The notes under the pieces: generated by a model
What the model was told of the DNA's origin: nothing
Databases searched by the model: none
Seen by the model: the letters and a program-made list of their open reading frames with translations, nothing else
Position numbers and translations under genes: made by a program
NCBI RefSeq assembly: GCF_001548055.1
Contig: NZ_AP014724.1
Span: 1,798,001-1,862,000 of the forward strand
Reading direction: 5' to 3'
DNA: 64,000 nt
Source of the DNA: Sulfurospirillum cavolei
Lineage (GTDB): Bacteria; Campylobacterota; Campylobacteria; Campylobacterales; Sulfurospirillaceae
Shown: piece after piece, positions 20,101 to 28,108 of the stretch
Layout of the letters: each line of letters opens with the position of its first letter
Position numbering within the stretch: the stretch's first letter is position 1

Positions 20101-20222
20101 GTATCGCTCGCGCTGATCGCAAGGGTCGGAGCCGGTTGTCTCGACCGTGAAAGTCTCACCGTTTGCGGTAGTACTGTTGCCCGCAGTATCAGTTGCTTTA
20201 ATGCTTGGCGTATAGGTTCCAT
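17172..20222 (-). CDS. LapA-like adhesin, central segment: ten Ig-like repeats in a shifted frame
   Basis: A 1016-residue frame. Only residues about 31-1003 look like real protein: ten 98-residue Ig-like modules of the Big_12 type (APTLAISASDTNLAAG ... VWTATFTQSGTDTPSISV ... YTDLAGNKGSG), the last lacking its final 7 residues. The first 30 and last 13 residues are out-of-frame readings of the flanking gene. The array frame differs from both the N-terminal segment (start 21237) and the C-terminal segment (end 13807), which share a frame with each other. A net one-base gain (or two-base loss) at 20132 and the opposite at 17215 would explain this. Either the adhesin gene is inactive as assembled or the repeat edges are misassembled; I favour the latter. 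It is not an independent gene. Confidence 0.75.
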   Translation of the reverse strand: MEPIRQALKQLILRATVLPQTVRLSRSRQPAPTLAISASDTNLAAGESTTITFNFSETPSGFDTNDISVAGGTLSNLTQSSSDPKVWTATFTQSGTDTPSISVANESYTDLAGNKGSGATLPLNADTVAPTLAISASDTNLAAGESTTITFNFSETPSGFDTNDISVAGGTLSNLTQSSSDPKVWTATFTQSGTDTPSISVANESYTDLAGNKGSGATLPLNADTVAPTLAISASDTNLAAGESTTITFNFSETPSGFDTNDISVAGGTLSNLTQSSSDPKVWTATFTQSGTDTPSISVANESYTDLAGNKGSGATLPLNADTVAPTLAISASDTNLAAGESTTITFNFSETPSGFDTNDISVAGGTLSNLTQSSSDPKVWTATFTQSGTDTPSISVANESYTDLAGNKGSGATLPLNADTVAPTLAISASDTNLAAGESTTITFNFSETPSGFDTNDISVAGGTLSNLTQSSSDPKVWTATFTQSGTDTPSISVANESYTDLAGNKGSGATLPLNADTVAPTLAISASDTNLAAGESTTITFNFSETPSGFDTNDISVAGGTLSNLTQSSSDPKVWTATFTQSGTDTPSISVANESYTDLAGNKGSGATLPLNADTVAPTLAISASDTNLAAGESTTITFNFSETPSGFDTNDISVAGGTLSNLTQSSSDPKVWTATFTQSGTDTPSISVANESYTDLAGNKGSGATLPLNADTVAPTLAISASDTNLAAGESTTITFNFSETPSGFDTNDISVAGGTLSNLTQSSSDPKVWTATFTQSGTDTPSISVANESYTDLAGNKGSGATLPLNADTVAPTLAISASDTNLAAGESTTITFNFSETPSGFDTNDISVAGGTLSNLTQSSSDPKVWTATFTQSGTDTPSISVANESYTDLAGNKGSGATLPLNADTVAPTLAISASDTNLAAGESTTITFNFSETPSGFDTNDISVAGGTLSNLTQSSSDPKVWTATFTQSGTDTPSISVANESYTDLAGNKGSGATLIGIVFLSQKTIRI
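17215..20132 (-). repeat. Ten-copy 294-bp perfect tandem repeat
   Basis: The period is 294 bp (98 codons): nine full units plus one of 272 bp. By eye every unit is identical base for base, including synonymous positions. Repeats this uniform imply recent homogenisation or expansion by recombination or slippage, or an assembler filling a collapsed repeat. The copy number in the cell may therefore differ from ten. Gain or loss of whole units would keep the frame. Confidence 0.95.
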
Positions 20223-21237
20223 CCGGTAAGGGATCCGCTACGGCAACGCTCCATTTGCCTGTTGCGTCTGCCGTTGTTGTATAGATATGTCCGTTGAGCG
20301 TCACATCGACGGTGCTACCCATTTCTGCTGTTCCGCTGAGAGTCGGTTTGGTATTCGCGGTGATGTTATCGCTAGTGAAAACGCCTGTATCGTTCGTACC
20401 ATCGTCTTCTGGCAATACACCCGTAGGTGCCGCCACGTGGGTATCGAGCGTAAAGCTCAGCGTTGCGGGTGCGGAAGTGTTGCCGGCGGTATCGGTTTGA
20501 CGTACCTCTATGGTATTGACTCCCTCCGCGGCCGTTGGCGGGGTGGTACTCCATGTTTTTCCACCATCACTGCTGTATTCTACCGTTGCACCGCTTTCGA
20601 TACCGGCGACGGTGTAGGTACCGGTTTTGGTGATGCCATCACTCGCAGAGCTTCCCGTATCGCTGTCTAAGGTAATGCTCGGTGCCGTCGGTATTGTGGT
20701 ATCCACCGTACCGCTAGAGGCTGCTTCGTAAGACAAGGTATTATTGCTATCTTGGTTTGCATTTAAAGAGCGTTGTTCAGAGATAACGCTACTTTCGTTT
20801 CCTCCCACGAGGTATTGTGCGGTGGCGAAGCCTGAGACAACGTTACCGCCGCTTGCACTAGCACCCGTATCTCCTCCGGCAGCCGTTGCTTCTAAAGTGG
20901 AAATATCCTCTCCGCGTAAAAGTGCCGCTTGGATATCTTCAACACTTTGGTTGGAGGAGACGGCTTCTATCGTTTTACCTTGCACGACGGATTCATCGGC
21001 GAAATTTTGAGCATGAACGTAAACGCTTTGATCCAACGTAACGTTATCGTTCCCGTTGAGAACGATTTCTCGACCGTCGTTGAGCGTCAAGACGACATGG
21101 GAACCTGCGCCGATCGTACTGATAACGTCTTCCGCATTGAGCGTATCGCCGACTTTTAAAACACGATCTTCTCCCGATGCGTTACGCGCCATTACGATGC
21201 CGCTGATTTGCTTGATTGTTCCGATAGAAAGTGCCAT
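20062..21237 (-). CDS. lapA: LapA-like adhesin, N-terminal segment with retention module
   Basis: Starts at ATG 21237 with GAGGAGAG upstream. Residues 1-115 match the LapA-type retention module (SGIVMARNASGEDRVLKVGD, then VVLTLNDGREIVLNGNDNVTLDQ). This module stays in the periplasm and blocks final release through TolC. Residues 118-121 read TAAG, the di-alanine site cut by LapG-type proteases, at nearly the same position as in Pseudomonas LapA. Two Ig-like bacterial repeats follow (about 170-370, each ending like DTAGNTSAPATLSF). The real coding sense ends near 20133; the last 20 residues to the stop at 20062 are frameshifted into the repeat array. The complete adhesin would be about 2470 residues. 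Homology to LapA is by module and context, not by the middle of the protein. Confidence 0.88.
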   Translation of the reverse strand: MALSIGTIKQISGIVMARNASGEDRVLKVGDTLNAEDVISTIGAGSHVVLTLNDGREIVLNGNDNVTLDQSVYVHAQNFADESVVQGKTIEAVSSNQSVEDIQAALLRGEDISTLEATAAGGDTGASASGGNVVSGFATAQYLVGGNESSVISEQRSLNANQDSNNTLSYEAASSGTVDTTIPTAPSITLDSDTGSSASDGITKTGTYTVAGIESGATVEYSSDGGKTWSTTPPTAAEGVNTIEVRQTDTAGNTSAPATLSFTLDTHVAAPTGVLPEDDGTNDTGVFTSDNITANTKPTLSGTAEMGSTVDVTLNGHIYTTTADATGKWSVAVADPLPDGTYTPSIKATDTAGNSTTANGETFTVETTGSDPCDQRERYQPCRRRIHDDYL

Positions 21238-21297
21238 AGCAAACTCTCCTCATGTATTTTATTTTACATGATTCTAACGCAATCGAAAATGAAATAC

Positions 21298-21317
21298 TAT
21301 TGTACTTTGGTACAATA
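21298..21317 (-). promoter_or_regulatory. 20-bp dyad upstream of the LapA-like gene, candidate LuxR-type operator
   Basis: Arms TATTGTAC and GTACAATA are perfect inverted repeats with a 4-base spacer, 61 to 80 bases upstream of the ATG at 21237 and 41 bases past the regulator's stop. A 20-bp dyad of this shape suits a dimeric LuxR/FixJ-type protein, and the gene for one ends at 21358. A second, looser dyad (CATGTA..TACATG) lies at 21251-21270, nearer the ATG. There is no U-run, so a terminator is unlikely. Confidence 0.5.
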
Positions 21318-21357
21318 ATCTTAAAGGGCTTTTTTAGGGGGAAACGAAGGGTAAAAA

Positions 21358-21978
21358 TTAGAGAATGAGCGCTAAGGCCAAACGATCTTTAGCACCCGTT
21401 TTTTCAAAGATGGAACTTAAATGTGCTTTGACCGTTCGTTCGGTAATTCCTACATGTAGAGCGATTTCTTTATTACTCAAACCTTTTTTGAGCAAAAGTG
21501 CGACTTCTTGTTCTTTTTGCGTTAAACGTTTTAAAAGAGGATGGCTCGCAGGCGACATCGTTGTTTGCGTGCTGAACGTTCGGATCATCGTTTGAATAAA
21601 CTCGGGATAGAGCCAAATATTACCCTCCAAAACGCTGCGATAAATCTCATGCAAATGAATCGGTGCCATATGCACGTTTCCGTATGCTTTAATGCCTAAC
21701 GCCAGCCATTTCGAGCCTTCTTCATACGTCGGCATGGCACTAAAAATAACAATATGTACAAAAGGATAGTGATCTCGCAAAGAAGTTAAAAGACGTTCGA
21801 TCTCGGGTATCGTACGGTTGCGCGTATCGACGAAAAGAAGCATGGAAGTATCGTTTTTTTGTAAAAAATCATCCAGCTCCGTTTCGTGCGAAAAGCTACA
21901 TGTCATTGTTTTTAGCGTATAGAACGCTTCATTCCATACGTTGATGATTACACGATCCGAAGAATAAAAAACAACCAT
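21358..21978 (-). CDS. LuxR-family transcriptional regulator with degenerate receiver domain
   Basis: 206 residues from ATG 21978 (GGGAG eight bases upstream; a start at 21999 is also open). Residues about 1-115 look like a receiver fold (MLLFVDTRNRTIPEIERLL, HIVIFSAMPTYEEG), but the acidic pocket is poor, so phosphorylation is doubtful. Residues about 140-206 are a LuxR helix-turn-helix (LTQKEQEVALLLKKGLSNKEIA, then TVKAHLSSIFEKTGAKDR). It overlaps the stop of the fusion-protein gene and lies just before the adhesin gene, so it probably controls the adhesin or the whole lap unit. In form it resembles CsgD/VpsT-like biofilm regulators. Confidence 0.82.
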   Translation of the reverse strand: MVVFYSSDRVIINVWNEAFYTLKTMTCSFSHETELDDFLQKNDTSMLLFVDTRNRTIPEIERLLTSLRDHYPFVHIVIFSAMPTYEEGSKWLALGIKAYGNVHMAPIHLHEIYRSVLEGNIWLYPEFIQTMIRTFSTQTTMSPASHPLLKRLTQKEQEVALLLKKGLSNKEIALHVGITERTVKAHLSSIFEKTGAKDRLALALIL

Positions 21979-21979
21979 G

Positions 21980-23305
21980 TTAGCGCTCCCTGAGTGCATT
22001 GTTTTTTGCCTTTAAAATAGGTTTTAAAAGGTAATCCAAAACCGTTTTTTTACCGGTTAAAATATCGACCGTCGTCGTCATACCGACCATTAATTCCAAC
22101 GGTTTTTCGCCCGTTCCCAGATGGTTTTTATCCGTCTTAATATGCACGAGATAGTAGCTTTCGCCTTTATCGTTCGTAATCGTATCGGCACTAATAAAAA
22201 CAAGTTTTCCTTTCAATCCGCCGTAAATCGAAAAATCGTAAGCGGTAAATTTGACCGTCGCATCCAAGCCCAAGCGTAAAAAAGCAACGTCGGAAGGTTT
22301 GACTTTTGCCTCGATAAGCAACGTATCCTCGGTAGGAACGATTTCTAAAATATCCATGCCCGGTTTCACGACGCCGGAGACCGTATTGACCAAAAGTTGT
22401 TTTACCGTTCCGTCCACCGGAGCTCTGACTAAAGTGCGTTGAACCCGATCTTCCAAGCTTGTTTGGAGTTCTTGAAGCCGCGACATTTCGGCAATGGCTT
22501 CGTTTAACTCTTTTTTGGCTTTATTTTGAAATTCCAACTCCGCTCCGGCAAGTTTATTGTGTGCTTCTTGAATCGCCGATTGAACTCTTGGGATCGCCAA
22601 TTTTGATGCTTGTAAATCGCCTTGAATCGTGCTTGCCTGACGTTTAAGTTGTAAAAATTCCATTTCGGAAACCAACCCTTTTTTAACCAAAGGTGCCATA
22701 ATATTCATCTCTTTTTGCACCAAATCGTAACTGTTTTGCAGTTGCGCTACTTTGGATTCCAATTCGGAAAGTTCGCTATTTTTTTGCTTCATTTGCTCTT
22801 GAAGAATTTGAAGCGTTTTACCGAGCTGTTCGTGATTGGAGTCGTATAAACTCCTTTCATACTCCATCTGTTTTCGCATCTCTTCACTGGGATTTTCAAG
22901 CGGCGTAAACGCGTTTCCGCTTGATTCGGCTTCCAAACGGATCGATTTGGCTTTGAGTTCGATATAACGAAATTTATTTTCGCCGAACGAACCGACGAAG
23001 TTTTTGTCGTCGATTTTCAATAAAACCTGTCCCTTGGTCACATGATCGCCCTCTTTGACCAAAATCTCCGAGACGATACCGCCTTCCAAATTTTGAATGA
23101 CTTGAAGTTGCTGCGAAGGGATCACTTTGCCTTCGCCGCGCGTCAATTCGTCTACTTCGGCGATACTCGCCCAAACGATCAGCCAAAAAAGTGCAATAGC
23201 GATAACCCAAAGCATTTTACGAGACGAGTTGGGAACTTTTTGTAAAACGGCTTCGCTCAGGCTCGACATAAACGCCAAATCGCGTTCATCGTATTTTTGT
23301 TTCAT
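21980..23305 (-). CDS. lapC: Type I secretion membrane fusion protein (HlyD family, LapC-like)
   Basis: 441 residues. One TM helix lies at about 28-47 (MLWVIAIALFWLIVWASIAEVDE), a lipoyl half-motif follows (GGIVSEILVKEGDHVTKGQVLLKI), then a long coiled-coil hairpin (about 130-280), the second lipoyl half (VRAPVDGTVKQLLVNT) and a beta-barrel part. This is the standard periplasmic adaptor joining the ABC exporter to TolC. Its start overlaps the end of the exporter gene by 4 bp (ATGA-type), so production is coupled. Confidence 0.93.
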   Translation of the reverse strand: MKQKYDERDLAFMSSLSEAVLQKVPNSSRKMLWVIAIALFWLIVWASIAEVDELTRGEGKVIPSQQLQVIQNLEGGIVSEILVKEGDHVTKGQVLLKIDDKNFVGSFGENKFRYIELKAKSIRLEAESSGNAFTPLENPSEEMRKQMEYERSLYDSNHEQLGKTLQILQEQMKQKNSELSELESKVAQLQNSYDLVQKEMNIMAPLVKKGLVSEMEFLQLKRQASTIQGDLQASKLAIPRVQSAIQEAHNKLAGAELEFQNKAKKELNEAIAEMSRLQELQTSLEDRVQRTLVRAPVDGTVKQLLVNTVSGVVKPGMDILEIVPTEDTLLIEAKVKPSDVAFLRLGLDATVKFTAYDFSIYGGLKGKLVFISADTITNDKGESYYLVHIKTDKNHLGTGEKPLELMVGMTTTVDILTGKKTVLDYLLKPILKAKNNALRER

Positions 23306-25458
23306 GAACGCCCTCCTTGCAATTGACGCAAGACGTCCTCTTTTTTACCGTCAAGCAATACTTTGGCGTTGTCGATGACGATTAAGCGATCGACCAAATC
23401 GAGTAGTGCCATCTTATGCGTAATGACCAATGTCGTTTTGTTTCCGATATTTTCCTGCAATAAAGCCTTCATGCGACTTTCACATGTACTGTCCAAAGAG
23501 TTGGTCGGTTCATCTAAAAGCATAATCGGCGTATCGAGCAAAAAAGCACGTGCCACGGCGATACTTTGCCTTTGCCCTCCCGAAATTCCCTCTCCTCGCT
23601 CCAAAACGGGCATATCAAATCCCAAAGGATGACTGTCTACAAACTCGTCCACGCCTCCTATTTTAGCGGCTTTTAAAATCGTTTCGTCGTCGACGTAAGG
23701 GGCTTTGTAAATAATATTATCGCGTACCGTGCCGTAAAAGAGCACGACGTCTTGCGGTACGTATCCGATGTTTTTACGCAAATCTACCGAATCGATTTGA
23801 TTGATGTCGATGCCGTCGATTAGAACGGAACCGTTATCCGGCGCATATAAACCCAAAATCAACTTTTCAATCGTCGTTTTCCCCGAACCGTTACGCCCTA
23901 AAATACCGACTCTTTCTCCCGCTTCGATTTTAAACGAAACATTTTCTAAGGCATTCTTCGTGCTTTCGGGATAAGCAAACGACACATTCTTAAACTCGAT
24001 TTTACCGTTAAATCGCTCGCGTCTAACAAATTTTTTACCGCTGGGTCGCTCGACGGGTAATTTCATAATATCGTCTAAGGCTTTATAGGCCGTCCGCGTC
24101 TGTTCAAAACTGGCGATCAACGCGGCAACTTGTCCCATAGGCGCAATCGCACGCGACGAGAGAATAACCGCGGCGATCAATCCGCCCATCGTCAATTCCA
24201 CTTCTTTGATCATGTAAACGCCCAAAACGACGACGGCAATCGTGTCGAGTTGAACCAAAAACGACGTTACGGTCGTAATGGAGTTGGACAGGAGTTTCGA
24301 TTTGAGGCTTCGTTGCGCTATTTCACCGCTGGCTTCTTCCCATTTCCACTGTGCATGCCCGCCGGCAGAGAGGGCTTTAATCGTCTCAAGCGCGTTCAAA
24401 CTCTCGATGAGAATACCGTTTTTAATCGCAGAAGCTTGGTACGTACTCTCGATGCTCTCTTGCATCGGTGTTTTAATCATGACCGTATAGCCCAAAATCA
24501 TCAACATCAAGACGATGGGAACGATGACCAAATATCCCGCTATAAAATAGGTCGTCAACAAAAAGATAAACGCAAAAGGCAAATCGATCAGTGCCATCAA
24601 AGTCGACGAAGTCAAAAAATTGCGAATCGAATCAAAATCGCGTAAATTACTCGCAAAGGCTCCTACCGATTTCGGACGAGACGCCATCTTAAGGTCCATC
24701 ACTTTTTCAAACAAAATAGAAGACATAATCACGTCGCTTTTTTTACCGGCGATTTCTAAAAAATAGGCTCGTAAAAACTTCAAAACGATGTCCAATACGT
24801 AAACGACGAAAATGCCTAACGCTAAAACCCAAAGCGTCTCTACGGCGTTATTCGGGATCACGCGATCGTAAACGTTCATCGTAAATAAGGGGCTGGCAAG
24901 CACGAAAATATTGACGACCAATGAAGCGACGACGACGTCGATATAGATCGATTTGGAACGTTTAATCGTTCCCCAAAACCAACTGTGCGAAATCGTATCT
25001 AAAATTTTATTGCGGCTTTCGTTGGCAATAAACTCTTTTTTCAACAGAAAACAAAAACCGGCATACTCTTGCGACAAGGTTTCCATATCGACCCAGTTTT
25101 CGCCTTCGGGAAGATCGGGATGAATGATTTTTGCACGTTTTCGATGGTTATCGAAACTTTCTAAAATGCATGCCGAACGGTCTTTCAGCACCAAAATACA
25201 CGGCAATACCAAAGAAGAAAGCTCGTCTAAAGGCTTTTGCGCTAAGCGACTGACAAAACCCGCACGTTTTGCGGCACGCGAAAAAAGTGATTTAGCACCG
25301 CCGTGAATCGAAAAAAGTTCAATCGAATTAATGCCTTTTTCAATCGGAAGTCCGGCAATCAACGCTTCGGCACTGTAGGGCACGTTATAGAGTTTTGTAA
25401 AAAGAACCAAACACGATAACAAAGGATCTTGCGTATACTCTGTATGTTGCGAATTCAT
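23302..25458 (-). CDS. lapB: Type I secretion ABC exporter (LapB-like)
   Basis: 718 residues. Residues about 1-145 are a C39-peptidase-like domain; I see no catalytic Cys near the start, so it is the inactive CLD form that docks RTX substrates. Six TM helices occupy about 165-440. The ATPase part has Walker A GILGRNGSGKTT, a signature ISGGQRQSIAVARAF and Walker B PIMLLDEPTNSLD, with a conserved H in the H-loop (VITHKMALL). It would export the LapA-like adhesin with the fusion protein and TolC encoded alongside. Two bases separate it from the LapD-like gene. Confidence 0.94.
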   Translation of the reverse strand: MNSQHTEYTQDPLLSCLVLFTKLYNVPYSAEALIAGLPIEKGINSIELFSIHGGAKSLFSRAAKRAGFVSRLAQKPLDELSSLVLPCILVLKDRSACILESFDNHRKRAKIIHPDLPEGENWVDMETLSQEYAGFCFLLKKEFIANESRNKILDTISHSWFWGTIKRSKSIYIDVVVASLVVNIFVLASPLFTMNVYDRVIPNNAVETLWVLALGIFVVYVLDIVLKFLRAYFLEIAGKKSDVIMSSILFEKVMDLKMASRPKSVGAFASNLRDFDSIRNFLTSSTLMALIDLPFAFIFLLTTYFIAGYLVIVPIVLMLMILGYTVMIKTPMQESIESTYQASAIKNGILIESLNALETIKALSAGGHAQWKWEEASGEIAQRSLKSKLLSNSITTVTSFLVQLDTIAVVVLGVYMIKEVELTMGGLIAAVILSSRAIAPMGQVAALIASFEQTRTAYKALDDIMKLPVERPSGKKFVRRERFNGKIEFKNVSFAYPESTKNALENVSFKIEAGERVGILGRNGSGKTTIEKLILGLYAPDNGSVLIDGIDINQIDSVDLRKNIGYVPQDVVLFYGTVRDNIIYKAPYVDDETILKAAKIGGVDEFVDSHPLGFDMPVLERGEGISGGQRQSIAVARAFLLDTPIMLLDEPTNSLDSTCESRMKALLQENIGNKTTLVITHKMALLDLVDRLIVIDNAKVLLDGKKEDVLRQLQGGRS

Positions 25459-25460
25459 CG

Positions 25461-27422
25461 TTATCCTATTAATTGAGGCTCGGCAATAAAACTGCCTTGA
25501 ATATACGCAATGCCCATTTGCGCCAATTTTTCTTTTTGTTCAACCGTTTCAACATTGGTAGCGATCACTTTAATATCCATACTGTCCGTAATAATCGTTA
25601 AAGAGCGTTTCACCGAGTCGCTTCCGTTTTCACTGAATAGATCCAATAAATACGACGTCTGCATTTTGATATACGCCGGATTGATCGATTGAATCGTCCT
25701 TAAACTCTCGTGCGTGATCGCGAAATTATCCATCCCGAATCCATATCCCATCGTTCGAACGAATTTAGAAAACTTCACCAAAATTTCCACCGGCATGTCC
25801 ACTAAACTCGGCATCTCAAAATAGAGAGAAGAAATACCGATTTGCTTGAAACGTTCTACGCTCTCTTCAAGCCACGCCCAATCGTTACTTTGTAAGAAAA
25901 TATCTTTCCCCAAATTGATACATACCGCTTTAGAGACGAATATTTTTTGCGCTAACACTTCGTAGGTTCGTTGAATCACGTAATGATCCAAACGTGCGCC
26001 TAACTTCAACTCCGTAATCATCGGCATAAAATATCCCGCATTATGCAAATGCCCGTTGTAATCTTCCAAACGTAAAAAAAGCTCACTTTGAAAAACCGTA
26101 TCGTAAGTCTGAATATCGACCACGTTTTGATACGCCAAGCGAAACCGTTTTTGCTCCATCGCGTTTTTCAGTTCTTGCGTCCATGCCTCTTTGCCCAAAA
26201 CCAACTGCTTGTCGCTCGCTTGCTCGGCAAAACAATTAATCGTAAACGCCCCTTTGGCTTTTGAGGTCGTCAACGCAAAGTCCGCTTTGGAAAAGAGCTC
26301 TTTCGCATCCGCATGCGCGTAATACCTCGCATAGCCGATATTGATGTAATGCTCTTTTTCATTGAGATCGAACCGCCTGGTCACGTCTTGTAACATAGCG
26401 CGAATTTCATCGCATAAAACCTCAAACGCTTCTTGAGAGGACGCCGGTGCTAAAACGGCAAAATCGGTTTCGTTGAGTTTTGCGCTGACATACTCTTTTT
26501 GGTTGCAAATCGCCCGTCTTATACACTCGGCCGTCTCTTTGATAAACGCTTCGCTTTTTTGATACCCTAAGGCTTGTTTGAGTCTCTCGTAATCGTTCAA
26601 CGAAATTAAAATCAGTGCACCTTGCGCGTTTTTAGCTTCTGATGAAAGATACTCCTGTAACTTGATATTGAAATACCGACGGTTGTACATCTTCGTGACG
26701 GTATCTTGGTATAAAAGTTCATGGTATTTTTTCAGCGTTTCGGACTCTTTTTCAAAAATCTCTTTGACTTTTTTAATCATGCTGTTCATCGCAAAAACGA
26801 CGTTTTTAAGCTCCGTGGTAAAAGGAATATCGTTTTGAAAGATAAAATCGCTCTCTAAAATAGCTTCGGCTTGCTCTTTGACACGTTTTAAAGGCTTTAA
26901 AATCAACGTTAAAATAATCTGTAAGGCAAAAAATCCAACACAAGTCACTCCCGCAAAGAGCATTAATACGTCTTTAAAAATCGTCCATAATTGGCGGTAA
27001 GCATGTCCGCTATTGAGCTGAACCGATAAAACACCGTAAGGCGTCCAACCGAGCATAATTTGAGAAGTCGCTACGGGCGGCTCGACTTTGACGTAGCGAA
27101 TAAACCATGCCGGCACGTCGGCAACCACGACCTCTTGTACTTTTTCAACCAAAATGCGATGATCCATACTTTCTAAAGTGATTTTTTCGTAATAGCCGCT
27201 ATCGAAAACCGAATTAATCATCGCTTCCGCCGTCGACGTATCGTCCAAACTTGCAACCGAGCTGATCGAAAGCCCTAAAGAATTCGCCGTATGAAGGGCA
27301 TCGGTGTAAGCTTGCTCTTTAACGTACTCGTTGGAGCTGAGAAAATTAAACCACATAACACCGCCGAAAATCAGCGTTTGCAAGATCGATAAAACAATAA
27401 TTATCTGTTTAAAAAGCGTCAT
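25461..27422 (-). CDS. lapD: LapD-like c-di-GMP receptor (HAMP, degenerate GGDEF and EAL)
   Basis: 653 residues: TM1 at about 5-25, a periplasmic domain with the LapD/MoxY-type hallmark (PAWFIRYVKVEPP, then GWTPYGVLSVQLNSGHAYRQLW), TM2 at about 152-178, HAMP, then GGDEF and EAL domains. The GGDEF signature is replaced by LNETDF and the EAL signature by SELFLR, so neither synthesis nor hydrolysis is expected. That is how LapD works: it binds c-di-GMP through the EAL domain and sequesters LapG in the periplasm. It sits between the LapG-like and exporter genes and overlaps lapG by 4 bp. Confidence 0.92.
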   Translation of the reverse strand: MTLFKQIIIVLSILQTLIFGGVMWFNFLSSNEYVKEQAYTDALHTANSLGLSISSVASLDDTSTAEAMINSVFDSGYYEKITLESMDHRILVEKVQEVVVADVPAWFIRYVKVEPPVATSQIMLGWTPYGVLSVQLNSGHAYRQLWTIFKDVLMLFAGVTCVGFFALQIILTLILKPLKRVKEQAEAILESDFIFQNDIPFTTELKNVVFAMNSMIKKVKEIFEKESETLKKYHELLYQDTVTKMYNRRYFNIKLQEYLSSEAKNAQGALILISLNDYERLKQALGYQKSEAFIKETAECIRRAICNQKEYVSAKLNETDFAVLAPASSQEAFEVLCDEIRAMLQDVTRRFDLNEKEHYINIGYARYYAHADAKELFSKADFALTTSKAKGAFTINCFAEQASDKQLVLGKEAWTQELKNAMEQKRFRLAYQNVVDIQTYDTVFQSELFLRLEDYNGHLHNAGYFMPMITELKLGARLDHYVIQRTYEVLAQKIFVSKAVCINLGKDIFLQSNDWAWLEESVERFKQIGISSLYFEMPSLVDMPVEILVKFSKFVRTMGYGFGMDNFAITHESLRTIQSINPAYIKMQTSYLLDLFSENGSDSVKRSLTIITDSMDIKVIATNVETVEQKEKLAQMGIAYIQGSFIAEPQLIG

Positions 27423-28060
27423 AATCCCTCTTTTCTGATTTTATCTACCAAGTCATACCATTTTTTGTTTTTTTCCATACCCGAAGGTACGATCTGTCCT
27501 AAGCCTTGCTGTTTTGCCAAATAAAGCGCATCGCCGTTAAAGCTGTAAACGGGAATCAGGTCGTTGCGCTTCGTCGCCGGTAAAATGGTTCCGTTAATAT
27601 TGTCAAGAACCAAAGGAACGGAAGTCGGCGTTTCAAAATAGGTTAAGACCATATGCGCTTGCTGGTATTTTACCGCTTTAACGTACGTAAAAAAAAGTTT
27701 GTCGCCGGAAATGCCCAGCTGTTTGAGCGTAAAATATTTGGCAATAACGAAATCCTCGCAATCGCCGGCACCCTTACCGATGAATTCCATCCGCGTCGCC
27801 CAGTAATCTTTTTGATGCCAAATCTCCTCATCGGAGGCAAAACGCATACGATTGAAAAAATCGTTGACATGTTCTAGCTTCTGCGCTTCCGGTGCTTTTT
27901 GAAGTGTTTCAAGCAATTGATTCAAAGCTTCCAAACGTTGTTTCGCTTGTCCGCCGTAGAGTCGTTCTATCTTTTGAAAAATTTCCGGTGAGAAAAATTC
28001 CGTACCCGCATAGAGTGCCAGCACGACCCAAAAGATAAAAAAGACGATTTTTCCGCGCAT
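27419..28060 (-). CDS. lapG: LapG-like periplasmic cysteine protease (transglutaminase-like)
   Basis: 213 residues with an N-terminal TM/signal helix (about 5-22). The BTLCP fold triad is visible: Cys in GAGDCEDFVIAKY (about residue 100), His in QQAHMVLTYF and Asp in LVLDNINGTI. The conserved acidic residues flanking the Cys (DCED) also form the calcium site in known LapG. Expected function: cut the adhesin retention module at its di-alanine site (TAAG at residues 118-121 of the LapA-like protein), releasing it when c-di-GMP is low. AGAGGTAAAG precedes the ATG. Confidence 0.92.
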   Translation of the reverse strand: MRGKIVFFIFWVVLALYAGTEFFSPEIFQKIERLYGGQAKQRLEALNQLLETLQKAPEAQKLEHVNDFFNRMRFASDEEIWHQKDYWATRMEFIGKGAGDCEDFVIAKYFTLKQLGISGDKLFFTYVKAVKYQQAHMVLTYFETPTSVPLVLDNINGTILPATKRNDLIPVYSFNGDALYLAKQQGLGQIVPSGMEKNKKWYDLVDKIRKEGL

Positions 28061-28108
28061 CTTTACCTCTTGGGCGTTGGATTACATGTCATATCGCCTA
28101 CTTTGATT

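Noticed and set aside
17215-20132. CRISPR-like regular array
   Set aside because: The period is 294 bp with no unique spacers and the unit codes an Ig-like domain on the minus strand, so it is a coding tandem repeat.
17275-20229. Ten identical plus-strand open frames of about 91 codons, one per repeat unit
   Set aside because: They are antisense readings of the Ig-like repeat; their regular spacing only copies the 294-bp period, and no ribosome site or protein-like composition supports them.
24130-24645. Plus-strand 171-codon frame within the exporter gene
   Set aside because: It has unusual H/R/N-rich composition and lies antisense to the conserved transmembrane part of the ABC exporter.
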